Under the pieces are notes generated by a model. The model did no database searches. It was not told the origin of the DNA and saw nothing but the letters and a program-made list of their open reading frames with translations. Shown one piece after another: positions 23,604 through 35,450 of a DNA stretch of 64,000 nucleotides. Positions within the stretch are counted from its first letter, which is position 1, and the number at the start of each line of letters is the position of its first letter. The translations under genes were made by a program, and so were the position numbers. The stretch comes from Toxonevra muliebris (Eukaryota > Arthropoda > Insecta > Diptera > Pallopteridae), in NCBI GenBank assembly GCA_963691655.1, contig OY829326.1:81523235-81587234 (forward strand). Direction: 5' to 3'.

Positions 23604-23771
23604 TAGTGGCAGTTGCAAGGGGACAATGGGGCTATTTCCCATTCCCTCCGCCCCTCTCCCGAAACATTTTCAAATACATAAAATAGTAATATCTGATATA
23701 AAAATTCTAAATATATGGAAAATTTTTAATATTTATGATCCCCCAGAAAATTTTTTTTGTATCCGCCACTG
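23604..23771. mobile_element. possible hAT-type MITE fragment
   Basis: The right end, on the minus strand, reads CAGTGGCGGATAC and then an A/T run and GGGGG, an end type common in hAT MITEs. The left end TAGTGGCAGTTGCAAGGGG is a diverged inverted partner. No matching 8-bp duplication is seen, so the boundaries are uncertain. Confidence 0.45.
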
Positions 23772-24805
23772 GTGTACTCTCTTTCTTATGTTAGTTTTTT
23801 GCACATATACATGCACATTTATGTGTGCTTTTGGCAAAACAACAACAATAATGTGTATGTGTACACACAACAAAACCACCACCACTCGTCTTTAAATTTA
23901 CACCCCGCTTCTAGCACCTTCTTATACACAACGTCGGCAGAGGGCAACTGAAGTGCACATCCCTATATTAGATAAACAGTTTTCCGAAAATTCTTTTCAC
24001 AAAAACATGCATCAGTTTTCGAAAAAAAAAGTCATTCATTTTATCAATTTTCAAAACCTACGTGAGTATCTCGACCATTTAACAGCAAATAACGAGATTT
24101 TTTTCTTCTGTGTTTTAGACAACTGATTCGATTGGAATCATGCTTACAATTTCATCATCACTTTTTGAGCAGGCTACTTACAACGCCCTGAGTAAATATC
24201 AGGCTTCAAATTACACTTTAGAAAAAATTAAACAGTAAAATCGAAAAAGAAACCTTCACAATAACGCAGAATTCGTTGAAAAGTTTTAAGTAGTTCTCCC
24301 GAAAAAAATTTCTAAAAAAGCGCTCGAAGTATCTCCGGACATGGGTGGACCCCCTAGATGAATATAGTGTTCTGAAAATATTTCAATGACAATGTAGATA
24401 AAATCATAAACATTGAAAAATGGAGAATAGAGTTTTAAGTAATTTTATAAATTTTGCAATTTCTCACTCCAATGTAAAATAATTTTCAGTTTCATGTTCA
24501 CTTTTTAGAGGAAGGAAAGAAATAGGCTTGTCTTCGGAAGGTAGACCTTTAACAAGGTCCTTTTTGTTCATATAAAAGGCCTTGTAGCAGAAAAGGGGAA
24601 AATAATAATAAATCGGATCGTAGTCCAATTTTAAGTTAATTTTTAAGAGACACCCTAGTGTTCAACCTAGTATAAAGTTATCAATTTTACAGGAATTTCC
24701 GGGGGCACGTCTATAGTACCTAGTTATAGGCTTGTAAGGCTTCTTCGCATTGTTTTCACTTTCATCTAGGATTTTTAATCACCCCTAATGAAAGTTGCAT
24801 ACTAG

Positions 24806-24880
24806 TCACCGTAGCCTAGTGGTTAGTGTGCTGTACTGCTACTTGTACAAATTCGGACTAGACTCCGGCAATTGGAGAGA
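24806..24880 (+). repeat. tRNA-like SINE head
   Basis: CCGTAGCCTAGTGGTTAG is a good RNA polymerase III box A. A degenerate box B, ATTCGGACTAGACTCC, follows at about 45 bases. It does not fold as a complete tRNA by eye. It is best read as the 5' part of an old tRNA-derived SINE; the 3' end is not defined. Confidence 0.5.
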
Positions 24881-27800
24881 AATTCGGTGACAGAAATCTT
24901 GTTCCAGTGTGAATTTCCATTGAAATTGATAACTAAACGTAATTCTGAAGACTATGGAAATAAGTTCTAAATTGAAATTCTACTTCCATATTGCGAATTA
25001 AAATCAATTAATCCTGAAGACTCGAATTAATAAAACAAAATCGAGAAAATTAAATGATGAATTAAATTGAAGAACTAAATTCACATTCACACAGCTACGA
25101 GTACCACAAGGAAAATTCCAATTGGAAAACAAACCTCAGAGGAGAGGAGTTGATGTAAATGTGTAAAATCATTGAATATTTGAGTGTAAAGAGGGAAGTG
25201 GTAAAAAACAAGAAAAAAAACCAGCGACCACTGCATTTTTACAATCGAAGTTGGTTGATTTCAAAATGATGAATGAATAAGGTTGATTGGTGATGCACTT
25301 GTACCCAAGCAATGTCCAAGTGTCCACCAGGATCAACGATTCGTAGTTGTAACCACAACTTCCGCAGGGAAATTGCACTTTTTCTTTTACAATACGAAAA
25401 GTAAATAAACGTAGCAAGAATCGCTCGTCATTGTGGATACGAATAAAATGCAAGCGAAAATGTTTTGAACTGTATCCATCAAAGATGCATGGAAATGCTA
25501 TTGTTGCTGGTGAACACGAAATGGGTTAGTGGTTTGTTACTGGTGGCATTGAAGAACGACAATTGACGTACTGGTGCTGCTGCTGGTACTGCGAAAGTTG
25601 TATGCATTTCTTTACTCCATCTTATTGTGATAAATCACATTTTCCAACTCAACTATTTTAATTTTATTCTCTTCTGCATTTCACTGTGGTACGATGCATT
25701 TACTTTATTTACTAAATTGAAGTAAAAAAGTGTACCAGTTACATTAAACGAAAGGAGTTAATAAATCTGCGTTTATACTTGAGTTGTAATTTCACATTTA
25801 CCACACAATTTTCTTTTTAATAAAAATAAAATATTTCGCTTTAAGTGAAAACATGCGAAATGAAACACCGTTCTTTAAAAACCAAAACAGGTATGCACTT
25901 AAATTTATAAATGAGTTTCATCGCTGAAATTTGGTGTGTTGTTTTTTTACACACCATTACACAACGCATAATTTTGTTTCTTTTTTACATCCAATTATGT
26001 AAATTAGCACTTTTGCATTTGTTTGTTTTTCAAATGAATACTCAGAAAATCTGACAGTTCATTCATGTGTGTTTGTCAAACCACACGGATATGAAAAATT
26101 ATAGGAATTTTGTTAGCTTTCAAAGGGATTCCAAATTTAAAAAGTTCAAAAACAAAACGAAAATCTCTGAGCCTGGCAGTGTTTTCAAACAGAGAAATAT
26201 CGATGATTAATGTTTTCGAATTCGATGTTTATGTTTCTCACATAATTTTTTAGATATTTCTTTAGTATTTTTGACATATTTACATAACTTTTCAATTGAT
26301 CTTTGAAAATACAACGCTGTGTTTTTTTTCTCTTTCGAATTTCTTCTTATTATAACGAAACACATTTATCTCCCTTGTTTTAAATTATTTGTATTCAAAA
26401 ATTAATATTATTAAATTAATGTATAGCTACAGTGACCTTATTTTTGAGATTAAAAGAAGAAAACCAAAATCAATTTCACCCAATTTTCAATTTAACAACT
26501 CATGAAGATTTTGTACTTGCAACAGTGTAACCGTGGTGTAATACTGAACATTTTTGGTGAAAAAGTTTTACTTTATCACGTCATGGATTTATACTACCTT
26601 CGTTTTAAAATCAGAGAATCCATGTCATTTTAATCATTGGATAAGTGTAACATATCAAGAGCTATAGGTTTCTTGTTTGAGAAAAAGTTATTCCTGTTGA
26701 AATGGTAAACAGGATTTGTTTCCACATTAACTCCCCACCTCTTCTCCTTATCTTCTTTTCTGAAAATTTACATCGATCGACTGATATTTTCGTCCTCAAC
26801 TTTTATGTTAGGAATATCGTAGTTTTTTGGAACGATGTTGTATCCATACCTGAGACTTCACACTAGTGCCGAAGCTGAAGCCGAACTTCAGCACATTCTC
26901 TTACCTTCTTCGGTCCAATCCGAAAACCGAAAAACAAAGAAAAGAAACATGAGTTATTCGTAGCACACTTTTAGGCATAGGTTTTAATAAGACAGTAAAA
27001 AGATAATTCTATATTCTATAACCCTCCCGGTAATTCATTGAAAACTCTCCTTGGCTCGCCGCTGGAGATTCTTTCCGCGAATCACTAGAATGACACAGTT
27101 TCTCCGCGATCAGACAGCGACATCGCCAACGAATAAATAGCGTTTTTCGGCCAATCATGGAAAGATCGTCCGGGATCGTAAATACTAGCTGGGATTTCAG
27201 TCCGACCGAGACTAGTCTAGTGTATTCCCAGTTCATTTCATACAAAAGAGTTCAACCTGGAACCGGTTTCTAATTTTAAAGAACCAGTAACGTGATAGGT
27301 TCCAGAACCGCTTCCATTTTCCATATTCGTCTGTAACACTGATATTATCGAAATCGGACCTTTTTCATATGAAAAAACTTTTCGTATGAGAATCAGACAA
27401 ATATAATTAGAAAGGAAAAAAATTAATGAGCTTTCAGAGTGTTGCGTATTTAGAAGCACCGTCAAAGCACTTTCCATTAGCCATGTATAGTTTTGAGAAT
27501 GTAAAAACTAAATGTAAACATTTATTTTAAAAATGTCCTTTAAGGAATCATTTATGTATTTTGTTTCTCAATTTTTTTCAACAAATATAATATTCAGCAA
27601 ATTAAATTTATTGTTTTGAAACTAAAGCCTCCCAAAAGCTTCGTTAAAATTTTACATTCGTATATTCATGCTATTTTTTAAAATTACAAAGACACTTCAG
27701 TGTATGATAAGATACGATTTAATGCATCCAAAAATGTACATCTGAAGTGTTTCTGACGTGCATCTCTGGGTTGCTGGGTATACTACAACCTACATGCTTG

Positions 27801-29625
27801 CGATTTCTTCATTTTACTTATTATAGAAGTTTTAAAAATTGAAATTTATAAATTTTCGCAAAAGTAAGAAGATGTGAAGAATTTTATAACATTACATTGA
27901 AATTATGTAAATGTGTGCACACACACGTGCATTATATATTCATATGTAGTACATATTATATGATGTGTAAATATAAATAAATCTGCGTGTACTTGCCAAT
28001 ATTTGCAAGTATGCAAATATTCAAATATGTATTTATATACACGCATCCATCCGCGAATTATGATGTTAGTAAAATAATTTATTATTAATTGCAAAAAATT
28101 TTAGAATTTATTGTTTTTGATTTAAGCACTTTTAAATGTGTTAGTGACTTCTATTTCTTTATTATATGCAAAATTGCTTTTGTAGAAATATAAAAAGTTT
28201 TTTGTTTTTAAACTTTTTGGTTCTCTACATTCAAACTCTTTATACGATATTTATTTTACTACTTTTTTCAATAAATTTTATTGCGTTAATTACTTCTTAA
28301 TAAAACATACTTCATACAAATGCAGTCATACACATTATACAGATAAGATTATGGAATTAATTGATAATAAATTTCAGTTGACATCCTCAACTTTCCTCTA
28401 ATGTCACAAATGTTGGAAATTGATTCAAAGTCTAAAGTGAAAAATGCAATTCCTCTAACTGAAAATATTTGATTTGTGAGATTTATGAAGACGCTGATTA
28501 AACGAGTGCAAAATTGAACAGCACGGAGTTAACAATCTTACTTACAAATTTCATCAGCATGGCCGTCATCTTTTATTAAACGTCATGAGAAAAGGCGAAA
28601 ATGAACCACAATTGTCTAATATTTTTTGTTTAAACGGAACGAAACTTTCAACGTTGCTCCAAGTTTTATATTTGGAATTGGTCCGGCGCATATTTTCTTT
28701 CTTCTTCTAATACCACGTTTTCTACCGCTCTGTTTTACTCAACCTTTTAACTTTACACTCATGTAACCAGCGCCAAAAGAAGGCAAAATGATATTTGGCT
28801 AATGTCTTCGCAAACTAACATTGTCCGACAAAAATCAATTTTTTATAAATAAAGTGGATTCTGATACAAGTTGCCTTGGCGGTTCAAAATTTTGGATTTA
28901 CGCAGTCCTAAACTTAGCCCATTTTCAACAAATTAAATATAATAAAACATAAAGCAATTTGTTAAGTTTCCTGCTGAGATTTGTGCGTATAGCAATTTAT
29001 AGTAGAAATACCTCGAATGTATTAACCCATTATCTACCTCTCTCGTGGATCTTTTTGCCATTTTCCAAAGAAACCAGCTTTTTTTGACCCATTACGAGGG
29101 TTAATAGAGAGTTAATAAGTTCTAGAAATATGTTATTCATAAAATTTTACCTTAGGTAATTGAACAACAGAAATCTCAACAAATTTCAAACATGAATATT
29201 TTTTTAAAAATAAATTTTAGCTCCAGACTCGACAAAAGTTTGTTCAGTGGCACAGTAGAGACATTCTGCATTTATGGACTTTGAACTTTGAACTTTAGAA
29301 AATGCATTTTCTAAATACTTTTTTGCCATTTTCTTTTAATTATGCAATTTTACAATTGACTTCATAATTTTATGCGAAAGAATCCAAACAAAAAACCAAA
29401 ACCTGGAAAATCATCCATATCAAAATAAGAAAAGCTTTGCATACATTTTAGCTAAATTCTCTTGCCAAAACCGAAAAAACATTAACAAAAGATAAATTAC
29501 TTTTAAAGTTAAATTAATGAATGAAAAAGAAAGAAACATCAGTTTCATTAGTTCTCATTTTTGTCAAAACTTTTAATTTTTCTGTTCTGAATTTCAATGC
29601 TGCCATGTCAATGTAATTTTCACAG

Positions 29626-29628
29626 CCG
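29626..29628 (+). other. possible 3-nt micro-exon or recursive splice site
   Basis: TTTTCACAG ends at 29625 and GTAAGTACGG starts at 29629, leaving CCG between an excellent acceptor and an excellent donor, about 440 bases before the 30068 exon. If used as an exon it would add one proline between TEI and GEKRR without shifting the phase 0 frame. A zero- or few-base acceptor-donor pair is also the layout of recursive (ratchet) splice points in long fly introns. Chance occurrence is possible. Confidence 0.3.
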
Positions 29629-30067
29629 GTAAGTACGGAATTTTAGTTATATAACGGTGAAAAAGTATTTTGAGATTTACCACAATTTTTTATTTTGTCA
29701 CTTAAGTGTAAATTTTTTAAATGTTTTGATATTGTAGCCGATATTTTTAATATTTTATTATATTGTACTAATCCTATACGTAATAATATTTCTTTACTTT
29801 TTCTATTTTTACGCTTTTTTGCTGTGTGTTTTTTGTAATGACAATTTAAACAAATTTTTACCATAACAAAATAATTGTCAATTTTACAATAAAACCAAAC
29901 TATGCCAAATTTTGTTAATTTCTTCGTTCGTTCGTTTTTCGCCTGGTTTTTCTATATGTGTGTTCGTTTTTTTGTAATCTAATGTACATTTTTTGTGATA
30001 ACACAAAATGAATTGAAAACATGAAATTGTAATAAAAAAGTTTTTTAAATTTACCACCGTCTATCAG

Positions 30068-30178
30068 GGTGAGAAAAGGCGTGACGCCGGCGCCCCAAAC
30101 GAGATTGTGGCATGTACCACATGTGGCGGAAGCAGCAGTCCCTGCACTCATTCGGCAAATAATGGATGCGCAACAGAG
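30068..30178 (+). CDS. pHCl-1: pHCl-1 exon, cysteine-rich loop segment
   Basis: Exon of 37 codons between acceptor CTATCAG (ends 30067) and donor GTAAAC (30179), phase 0 at both ends. It encodes GEKRRDAGAPNEIVACTTCG followed by GSSSPCTHSANNGCATE. The spacing C-x2-C-x6-C-x7-C is unusual for the otherwise disordered TM3-TM4 loop. It might bind metal or form a modification site, but that is inference. GC content is well above the flanks. The segment joins the final exon in frame. As 111 nt in phase 0-0 it could be an optional exon. Confidence 0.85.
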
Positions 30179-30317
30179 GTAAACTTTAAAACAATAAATC
30201 CAATAGATTAACGGTAGTGTAAGTACATATATACATATTTATTTGAAAAATGGGTGATAAACCGAAAGAATGTAAAACAGTGAGTTCATCAAGCTACACT
30301 CTATGTTTATGTCAATG

Positions 30318-30380
30318 GTCAAGTGGCAGCGTGCTAGACCCTTGTCTCTGGGATCACGGATTTGATTCTCAACTAGGGTA
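30318..30380 (+). repeat. tRNA-like SINE head
   Basis: TGGTCAAGTGGCAGCGTGC resembles box A of a leucine-type tRNA. CGGATTTGATTCTC, about 35 bases on, resembles box B. The sequence is worn and no tail or duplication is defined. Confidence 0.4.
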
Positions 30381-30442
30381 TGGTTTCTTATCTATCTTTT
30401 TCCCTTTCTTTCTTTCATAATTAGCACAATGCTTTGTATTAC

Positions 30443-30547
30443 GGGCCGCTTTCTCAATGTCCAGTTAAGCACTAATCATAACTTACTACTACTAACCGTC
30501 GGTTAAAATTCGGATTAGTGCTTAACCGGACATTGAGAAAACGGCCC
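30443..30547. mobile_element. 105-bp hairpin MITE
   Basis: Arms of about 35 bases (30443-30477 and 30513-30547) are inverted copies with about three mismatches, starting GGGCCG.TTTCTCAATGTCC. Between them is a 35-base spacer containing AACCGTCGGTT. It is a compact fold-back element without coding capacity. Confidence 0.75.
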
Positions 30548-30814
30548 TAAGCAGATCATTCTCTGTGTGTTGATTGGCCACAAAAAAAAATTAAAATGCA
30601 GAAGGGATTTCCCTTCTGCACTCGTCAGATGATGTAATAACATACTTTACGTATTGTTGCTTACCTTATAAAAGTTTTCGTTTTTAAATTCCAAAAAAAG
30701 TGCAAAGTACATATGTTTTTTTTTAATTTTTAATTTTTTTCAATTCTATTTAGGATAGAATAAACTATACAATAAAAACTATACAATAAATAAAAAAAAT
30801 TTTTATATACCTGG

Positions 30815-31850
30815 AACCCACACCAGCTTGCAATCTAAGGTTACCCCTAAATACACTTAATTTCAGAAGACAACTGCAATGTTACTCCCTTCATCGTTGG
30901 TAGCAACAGGCCATCCTTCTAGGGTTTTCTTTTATTAGGATTCACTGAAAGACCCTGCAGATTGCACCAAACTTTGATCTTGTCCTAGACTTCTTCCATT
31001 TTAATGCACACCGTCTGTAAGGACCGTCCCGAGATTAAGTAATACACACACATCGTCAGCATACGCTTGGATGTGAACACCAAGATTCTGCAAATCATTA
31101 AAAAGGGAGTCCACCACGAAGCACCATAGAAGAAGAGAGAGTCGACCCCTTGGGGCATCCTTCCACAATCTCGAGCGTGACACTGTTTTCGTTTCCTCTC
31201 CACATGATAAGCAGCCATTTCGATTTCTTCAACACCATATAGTCTGGCCGAAAGCAGAAGAGCACATCGCCCCTGCAATATTGACAAGCACTCCCAGGGT
31301 TTAGTTCCCTGCTTCCAGCCCTTGTTCAACTGTACTAACACAATCGTGAAGAGCTGATTCACAAGATTTTCCACTCTGATAAGCATGTTGTCGAGAATTG
31401 AGAGGGTTTTGGCTTAGAACCTTCAGCCTGATGTGCTTCTCGACCATGCGCTCCAGACTTTTAAGTAAAAATGATGCCAAGATTATCGGTCGGAAACTTT
31501 TCGGTAGAGCGTAGTAAGCCCTTCTCGGTTTATGAATAAATACAACTTTAACCGACCGCCTAAGAAGTGGAATATATCCGTGAGCGAAACAAGCCATGAT
31601 TATCCTTTCCTGAGCCTTCATAAGATTTGTCCCTCCCCGGTTCAGCATGGTTAGGTAAATGCCGTCGGGTCCAGAGCACTTAAAGTCATCAAATGAAAAA
31701 AAGGAAAAACTTAATGCATCTGCAGTGACTATCCTAGAGGCTATAAACCAGTCGAGTTTTCTTGTACTAGAGCCAACATGACCAGGAGTATTGACAACGC
31801 CCTGAGGAACAGCCATAGGGCTTCAGAAGTGAGTCCTGCTTAGCCGACCG
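30815..31850 (-). pseudogene. non-LTR retrotransposon reverse transcriptase, broken
   Basis: Minus-strand remains of a LINE reverse transcriptase. From 31816: the fingers motif FKCSGPDGIYLTML, then AHGYIPLLRRSVKVVFIHKP, SFRPIILASFLLKSLERMVE and RQHAYQSGKSCESALH. After frameshifts: LLLWCFVVDSLFNDLQ and the catalytic box AYADDVCVLLN near 31050, then MEEV.DKIKVWCNLQGLSVN and, near 30830, TLDCKLVW (thumb). Motif order matches Jockey/LOA/R1-type LINE polymerases, and the RNase H-bearing lineages are the best guess. At least two frameshifts and stops are present, and both the 5' and 3' ends are missing. It lies antisense to the channel gene inside its last intron. Confidence 0.8.
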
Positions 31851-33724
31851 TTGAATTAGATTAGAATTATGTGAGTGTGGTGGAGTTGTAATTAATTTGT
31901 TTTTTTTTTAATCAAATATATCACACCCACTTATCCACTACCATTCCTTTTGTATGTATTATTTGTTTTAATTTTTAGTGGTGGAATTCCAGAAATCAAG
32001 TGTCAGAAATTCTTGTTGTTCGCTGTAGTTTTCTTCTCTCTTTTTCCTTTCATCACCTACAAACTCAAAACAAGTGGTGGCCATAATTTTCTAATCTATA
32101 GGAGGACCTAGTGAGTCTAAGAAATAAAAAACTATTAAAACCTGATTTTTTATATAGGGGCACAGGGCACAGGGCATGGGGCAAGGATAAATTGTGAAGT
32201 ATAACTCTAAAAATTTGAAAGGAGAAGTAGATTGGTATTAATCAAACATCCGATTGGGGAAAATATGATATTACTCCCTTTCGCAATTAAAATACCGATT
32301 TGTAGATATAACATACTTTTGTTGGATTTTACCACAATGAGGAATTTATGATCTGCCCGTTCCCCACATAAATAAGGGGAAAATATTTAAATTTATGCTT
32401 TTAATTAATATTATGGATTTATTTTATATCTCTTTCTAATACGTTGCAAATACAATCGACGTGTAAAATAGTTTGAAATTATTTGCTTTCCGCATCTACA
32501 TTGTCTACGTTTTCCTGTTAAATACTAACGAGAATAAACAAGTATAAATAATATTGTACAATATGTATGTATTGTATCTATGTATGCATGTACATACATA
32601 CACATCTATGAATGTAAAAATCCATATTTTCTCCCCCCACTAATACTTGTTGACCCAGAAAGTTTGTATTTAATTAGAGGTTTTTTATAAATCACATGAA
32701 AAATATTTATAACTTAGCAAAAATATAGGATATTTGCATATCCAGAGTTGTGGTCTGAAAAAGTAAATGGGGAAATCAATTGCAACACTGCAAAGACAGT
32801 AAAAATAAAAAATATATGTGTAGCAAATATTATTGAAATGAAATTTTAGAAAATTAGTTTTGATACATTTATTGAAAATGTTCTATATTAGCTGCGTTTC
32901 TTTTGTAGCGCATACTCGTTTTAAAAATTGTTTTTATGGGGAATTAATCCTGTATAGGATTAGACCGCAGGACTATCTATCCTTGCGAAAAAATTAAACA
33001 GTGATAAAATGTGTAGCTGAGTCGAAGTTTTTGTTTTGAAAATCAGTGGTGTATTTATTTGCACTAAATAGTAATATTTAATTTATGATGAATGTTAAAG
33101 TAGGCAAATAAGAAACAAAATTATAGTAGCAAAGACGGGATGAGCATTTTTATTTTTTTGTCACTGCGATGATTATCTTATATTAGTTTTTAATAAATGT
33201 GTGAAAAAGATGAAAAGAAAGAAAAAAGAATATTCTTCTCCTTAACACCTAATATTAGTAGAATATGCAACAGCGGTCTCAATGCAGCAACACACTTACA
33301 CATTCTCTTCGTCCTCATTTCCCAGCAGCAACTCCTTTGTACAAAGAACATGAAATTGTGCACGTATATTGGCAAAAATGATACACCCAAATATCACCAG
33401 ACACGTGCCTACTGTAAATACGAAAACATTTTCTTTATATTAAACGAATTCGACGACCTAAATATCTACAAGTTAAAAATAGCACCTAGTATGAATTTAA
33501 TATTTAACTGGCAAAACTTTTGCAAAGAAATTTCACGTCCTCTGTTGTAAAGATGTTGACTAGTTGCATTGAAAATTAAGTTAAAGTTGATTCTCCCTAT
33601 GAATAATTATACGGATTATGATAAGCATAACCTCAAGTTTATGTGCCATTTTGGAATTATATAACAAAAGCACTTTTAGCTCTATTTTATTTCGTAATTA
33701 CAAAACTCAAATTCATTGTTGTTT

Positions 33725-33990
33725 GTGGCCAGCACACTTAGGCCAAAAAGGTTCATTATGATGTCATGTGAAAGGAGCTAAATCCCTATCCATTGACTTC
33801 AGTTCATTTGAATCATTGAGTGCTCTATATGAAGCTAAGTAAGTGTCTAACCAAAATGCTAGATTTTTCTTCCGTAAGTTAATCAGAACTGGGCATTCGC
33901 AAAGAAGATAAGTTACACTTTGCCGTTCGTCCTCGGTCTTGTCCTGTTTTTTGGTAACAGTTCTTTCGTAGTGGTTTCTAACGGCCATCA
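33725..33990 (-). pseudogene. LINE 3' end: RNase H tail and terminal sequence
   Basis: The frame 33988-33764 reads EDERQSVTYLLCECPVLINL and RKKNLAFWLDTYL, matching the cysteine-containing C-terminal tail (VxHxLCxCPxLxxxR) that follows RNase H in many insect LINEs. After the stop, the strand continues CATGACATCATAATGAACC...GGCCTAAGTGTGC, the same terminal block as the SINE at 18371. It is a 5'-truncated insertion typical of target-primed reverse transcription. Confidence 0.65.
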
Positions 33991-34187
33991 GAAGTTAAAC
34001 ATTTTACTCTTAGCTTACTTAATCTTTCTAGCCGAAGACAGAGTTAAAAAAAGTTGAATAGTTCGCGAGATATTGTCAAAAAACAACAAGCACTGGTAAA
34101 TTAAAAAATTATGTGTTTGCAGGCACACACAGGAGAAGTGAAACTTTGTTATTTGAAAATTATTAGAAAACATTTATAACAAATTCT

Positions 34188-34690
34188 GTTGAAGTTTTTG
34201 CAGTCTTCTTCTCTCTATTTTGTTGTTGATTTTTTTTGTTGATACTCTCTACAGTTATCAGCACAAACATTACGTAGTATACGTATATAACACAAGAGAG
34301 GAAAGTTCCGCGGTATGCAATCAAGCAGAGGCCACTTGGTCGGCTCTCTCAATAAAGCGCATGAGATAAAACTGCAAGAAGTAGACTCTCTGGTTGATTA
34401 TATGTAGCCGAATAACAACTGCATAACTTCGTTTCTTACTGGTTTCGTATGAGTGCAAAAAAAAACGCGATTTTTAACGTGACAGTTGTTGTTGAAGTTT
34501 TTGCACTCATCCTCTCTATTTTCTGTTGATACTCTCTACACTTAACGGCACAAACACGACTTAATCAAGCTCTCTCACTAAAGGACATGAGATAAACTGC
34601 GAGAAGTCGACTCTGTGCATGATTCTATGACCAGCATAACTTCGTTTGTCATTAGTTTCGTATAAGTGCAATAACAACGCGATTTCCGTT
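34188..34690. repeat. diverged tandem duplication, two copies
   Basis: Copy one (about 34188-34470) and copy two (about 34490-34690) share, in order: TTGAAGTTTTTGCA, CTCTCTATTTT, GTTGATACTCTCTACA, GGCACAAACA-like, GCTCTCTCA, ATGAGATAAA, CTGC.AGAAGT.GACTCT, CATAACTTCGTTT, TTTCGTAT.AGTGCAA and AACGCGATTT. Copy two is shorter. No reading frame is conserved. Confidence 0.75.
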
Positions 34691-35004
34691 GCAAAATTTT
34701 CTATTTACCCTCGCTAAAAATTTTCTATTTACCTCGCTCAAAAAAAATCCTGGGTAGCAAAACGGAGCTATGATTTTTCTTAACTCGACGAAAGCTTTTG
34801 AATGATATAGGGTGAATTGCATACATTTTTCATCACCCTGAATTTGTTGCACTGTGTTATGGGCCAAAAGTAAAAGCTAATTAAATTACGGTCCTTATTC
34901 GTATTCAGTGATCAAAAATCAACCAAAAGCTTTTCCAAGGTACACACTAATTTTATTGCACTTATTTATATGTTGGAACTAGAAATGGACGAAGGACATG
35001 AATT

Positions 35005-35150
35005 TTACGTAACACGCGTGAGCACGCATGCACGTGACATAATTTCCATGTGAGCATGCGTGAGCGTAATTTGGTTTCCATAATTTCTACGTGAACATAC
35101 GTGGGCGTGACATAATTTTGATGTGAAAATGCGTGAGTATAAGTTATTTT
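35005..35150. repeat. minisatellite of about 35-bp units
   Basis: Four imperfect units follow the pattern ACATAATTTCCATGTGAGCA plus TGCGTGAGCGTG. Within the units, GCATGCGTGAGC-like purine-pyrimidine alternation is repeated. No gene overlaps. Confidence 0.7.
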
Positions 35151-35450
35151 AGACCTTGAGGTCGTTATAATTCACAATTTCTTAAATACTGTGACGACAT
35201 AAAATTATTATAATTTTAATCGCACAAACCTAGTCCACCAATACATATATACACTTATACAGTGATAATACAAATTTTGATATTTATGTAAGTAATAGTA
35301 ACAACAATTATGTAATTAATTTATATATTCTACGGTAAAATATTACCAACAATTCACGTCTACAGAACAGAAACTAAACGAACAACAAGAGAAAAATTAG
35401 TATAAAAGGGCATACATCAAACTGAACAAGACACTCACACTCAGATTTAG

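Larger units (their letters stand above)
14588..30067 (+). other. long channel intron (15.5 kb)
   Basis: Runs from donor GTAAGT at 14588 to acceptor CAG at 30065-30067. It carries a tandem duplication, a GTCTGTCTGTCTG element, a hAT MITE, a complete SINE, a piggyBac MITE and a transposon-associated pseudogene, listed separately. Stretches 19600-22100, 24900-26800 and 26860-29600 show no recognisable gene or element beyond AT-rich DNA. Alternative exons for the loop could hide here but I could not identify one with confidence. Confidence 0.65.

Noticed and set aside
29026..29100. 75-bp TTAA-flanked sequence (CCCATTATC ... GAGGG)
   Set aside because: TTAA on both sides, but the ends do not form a convincing inverted repeat; too short to tell from chance.
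33197..33550. 117-codon + frame in the last channel intron
   Set aside because: No recognised domain; overlaps a similar-sized minus-strand frame and lacks splice support.
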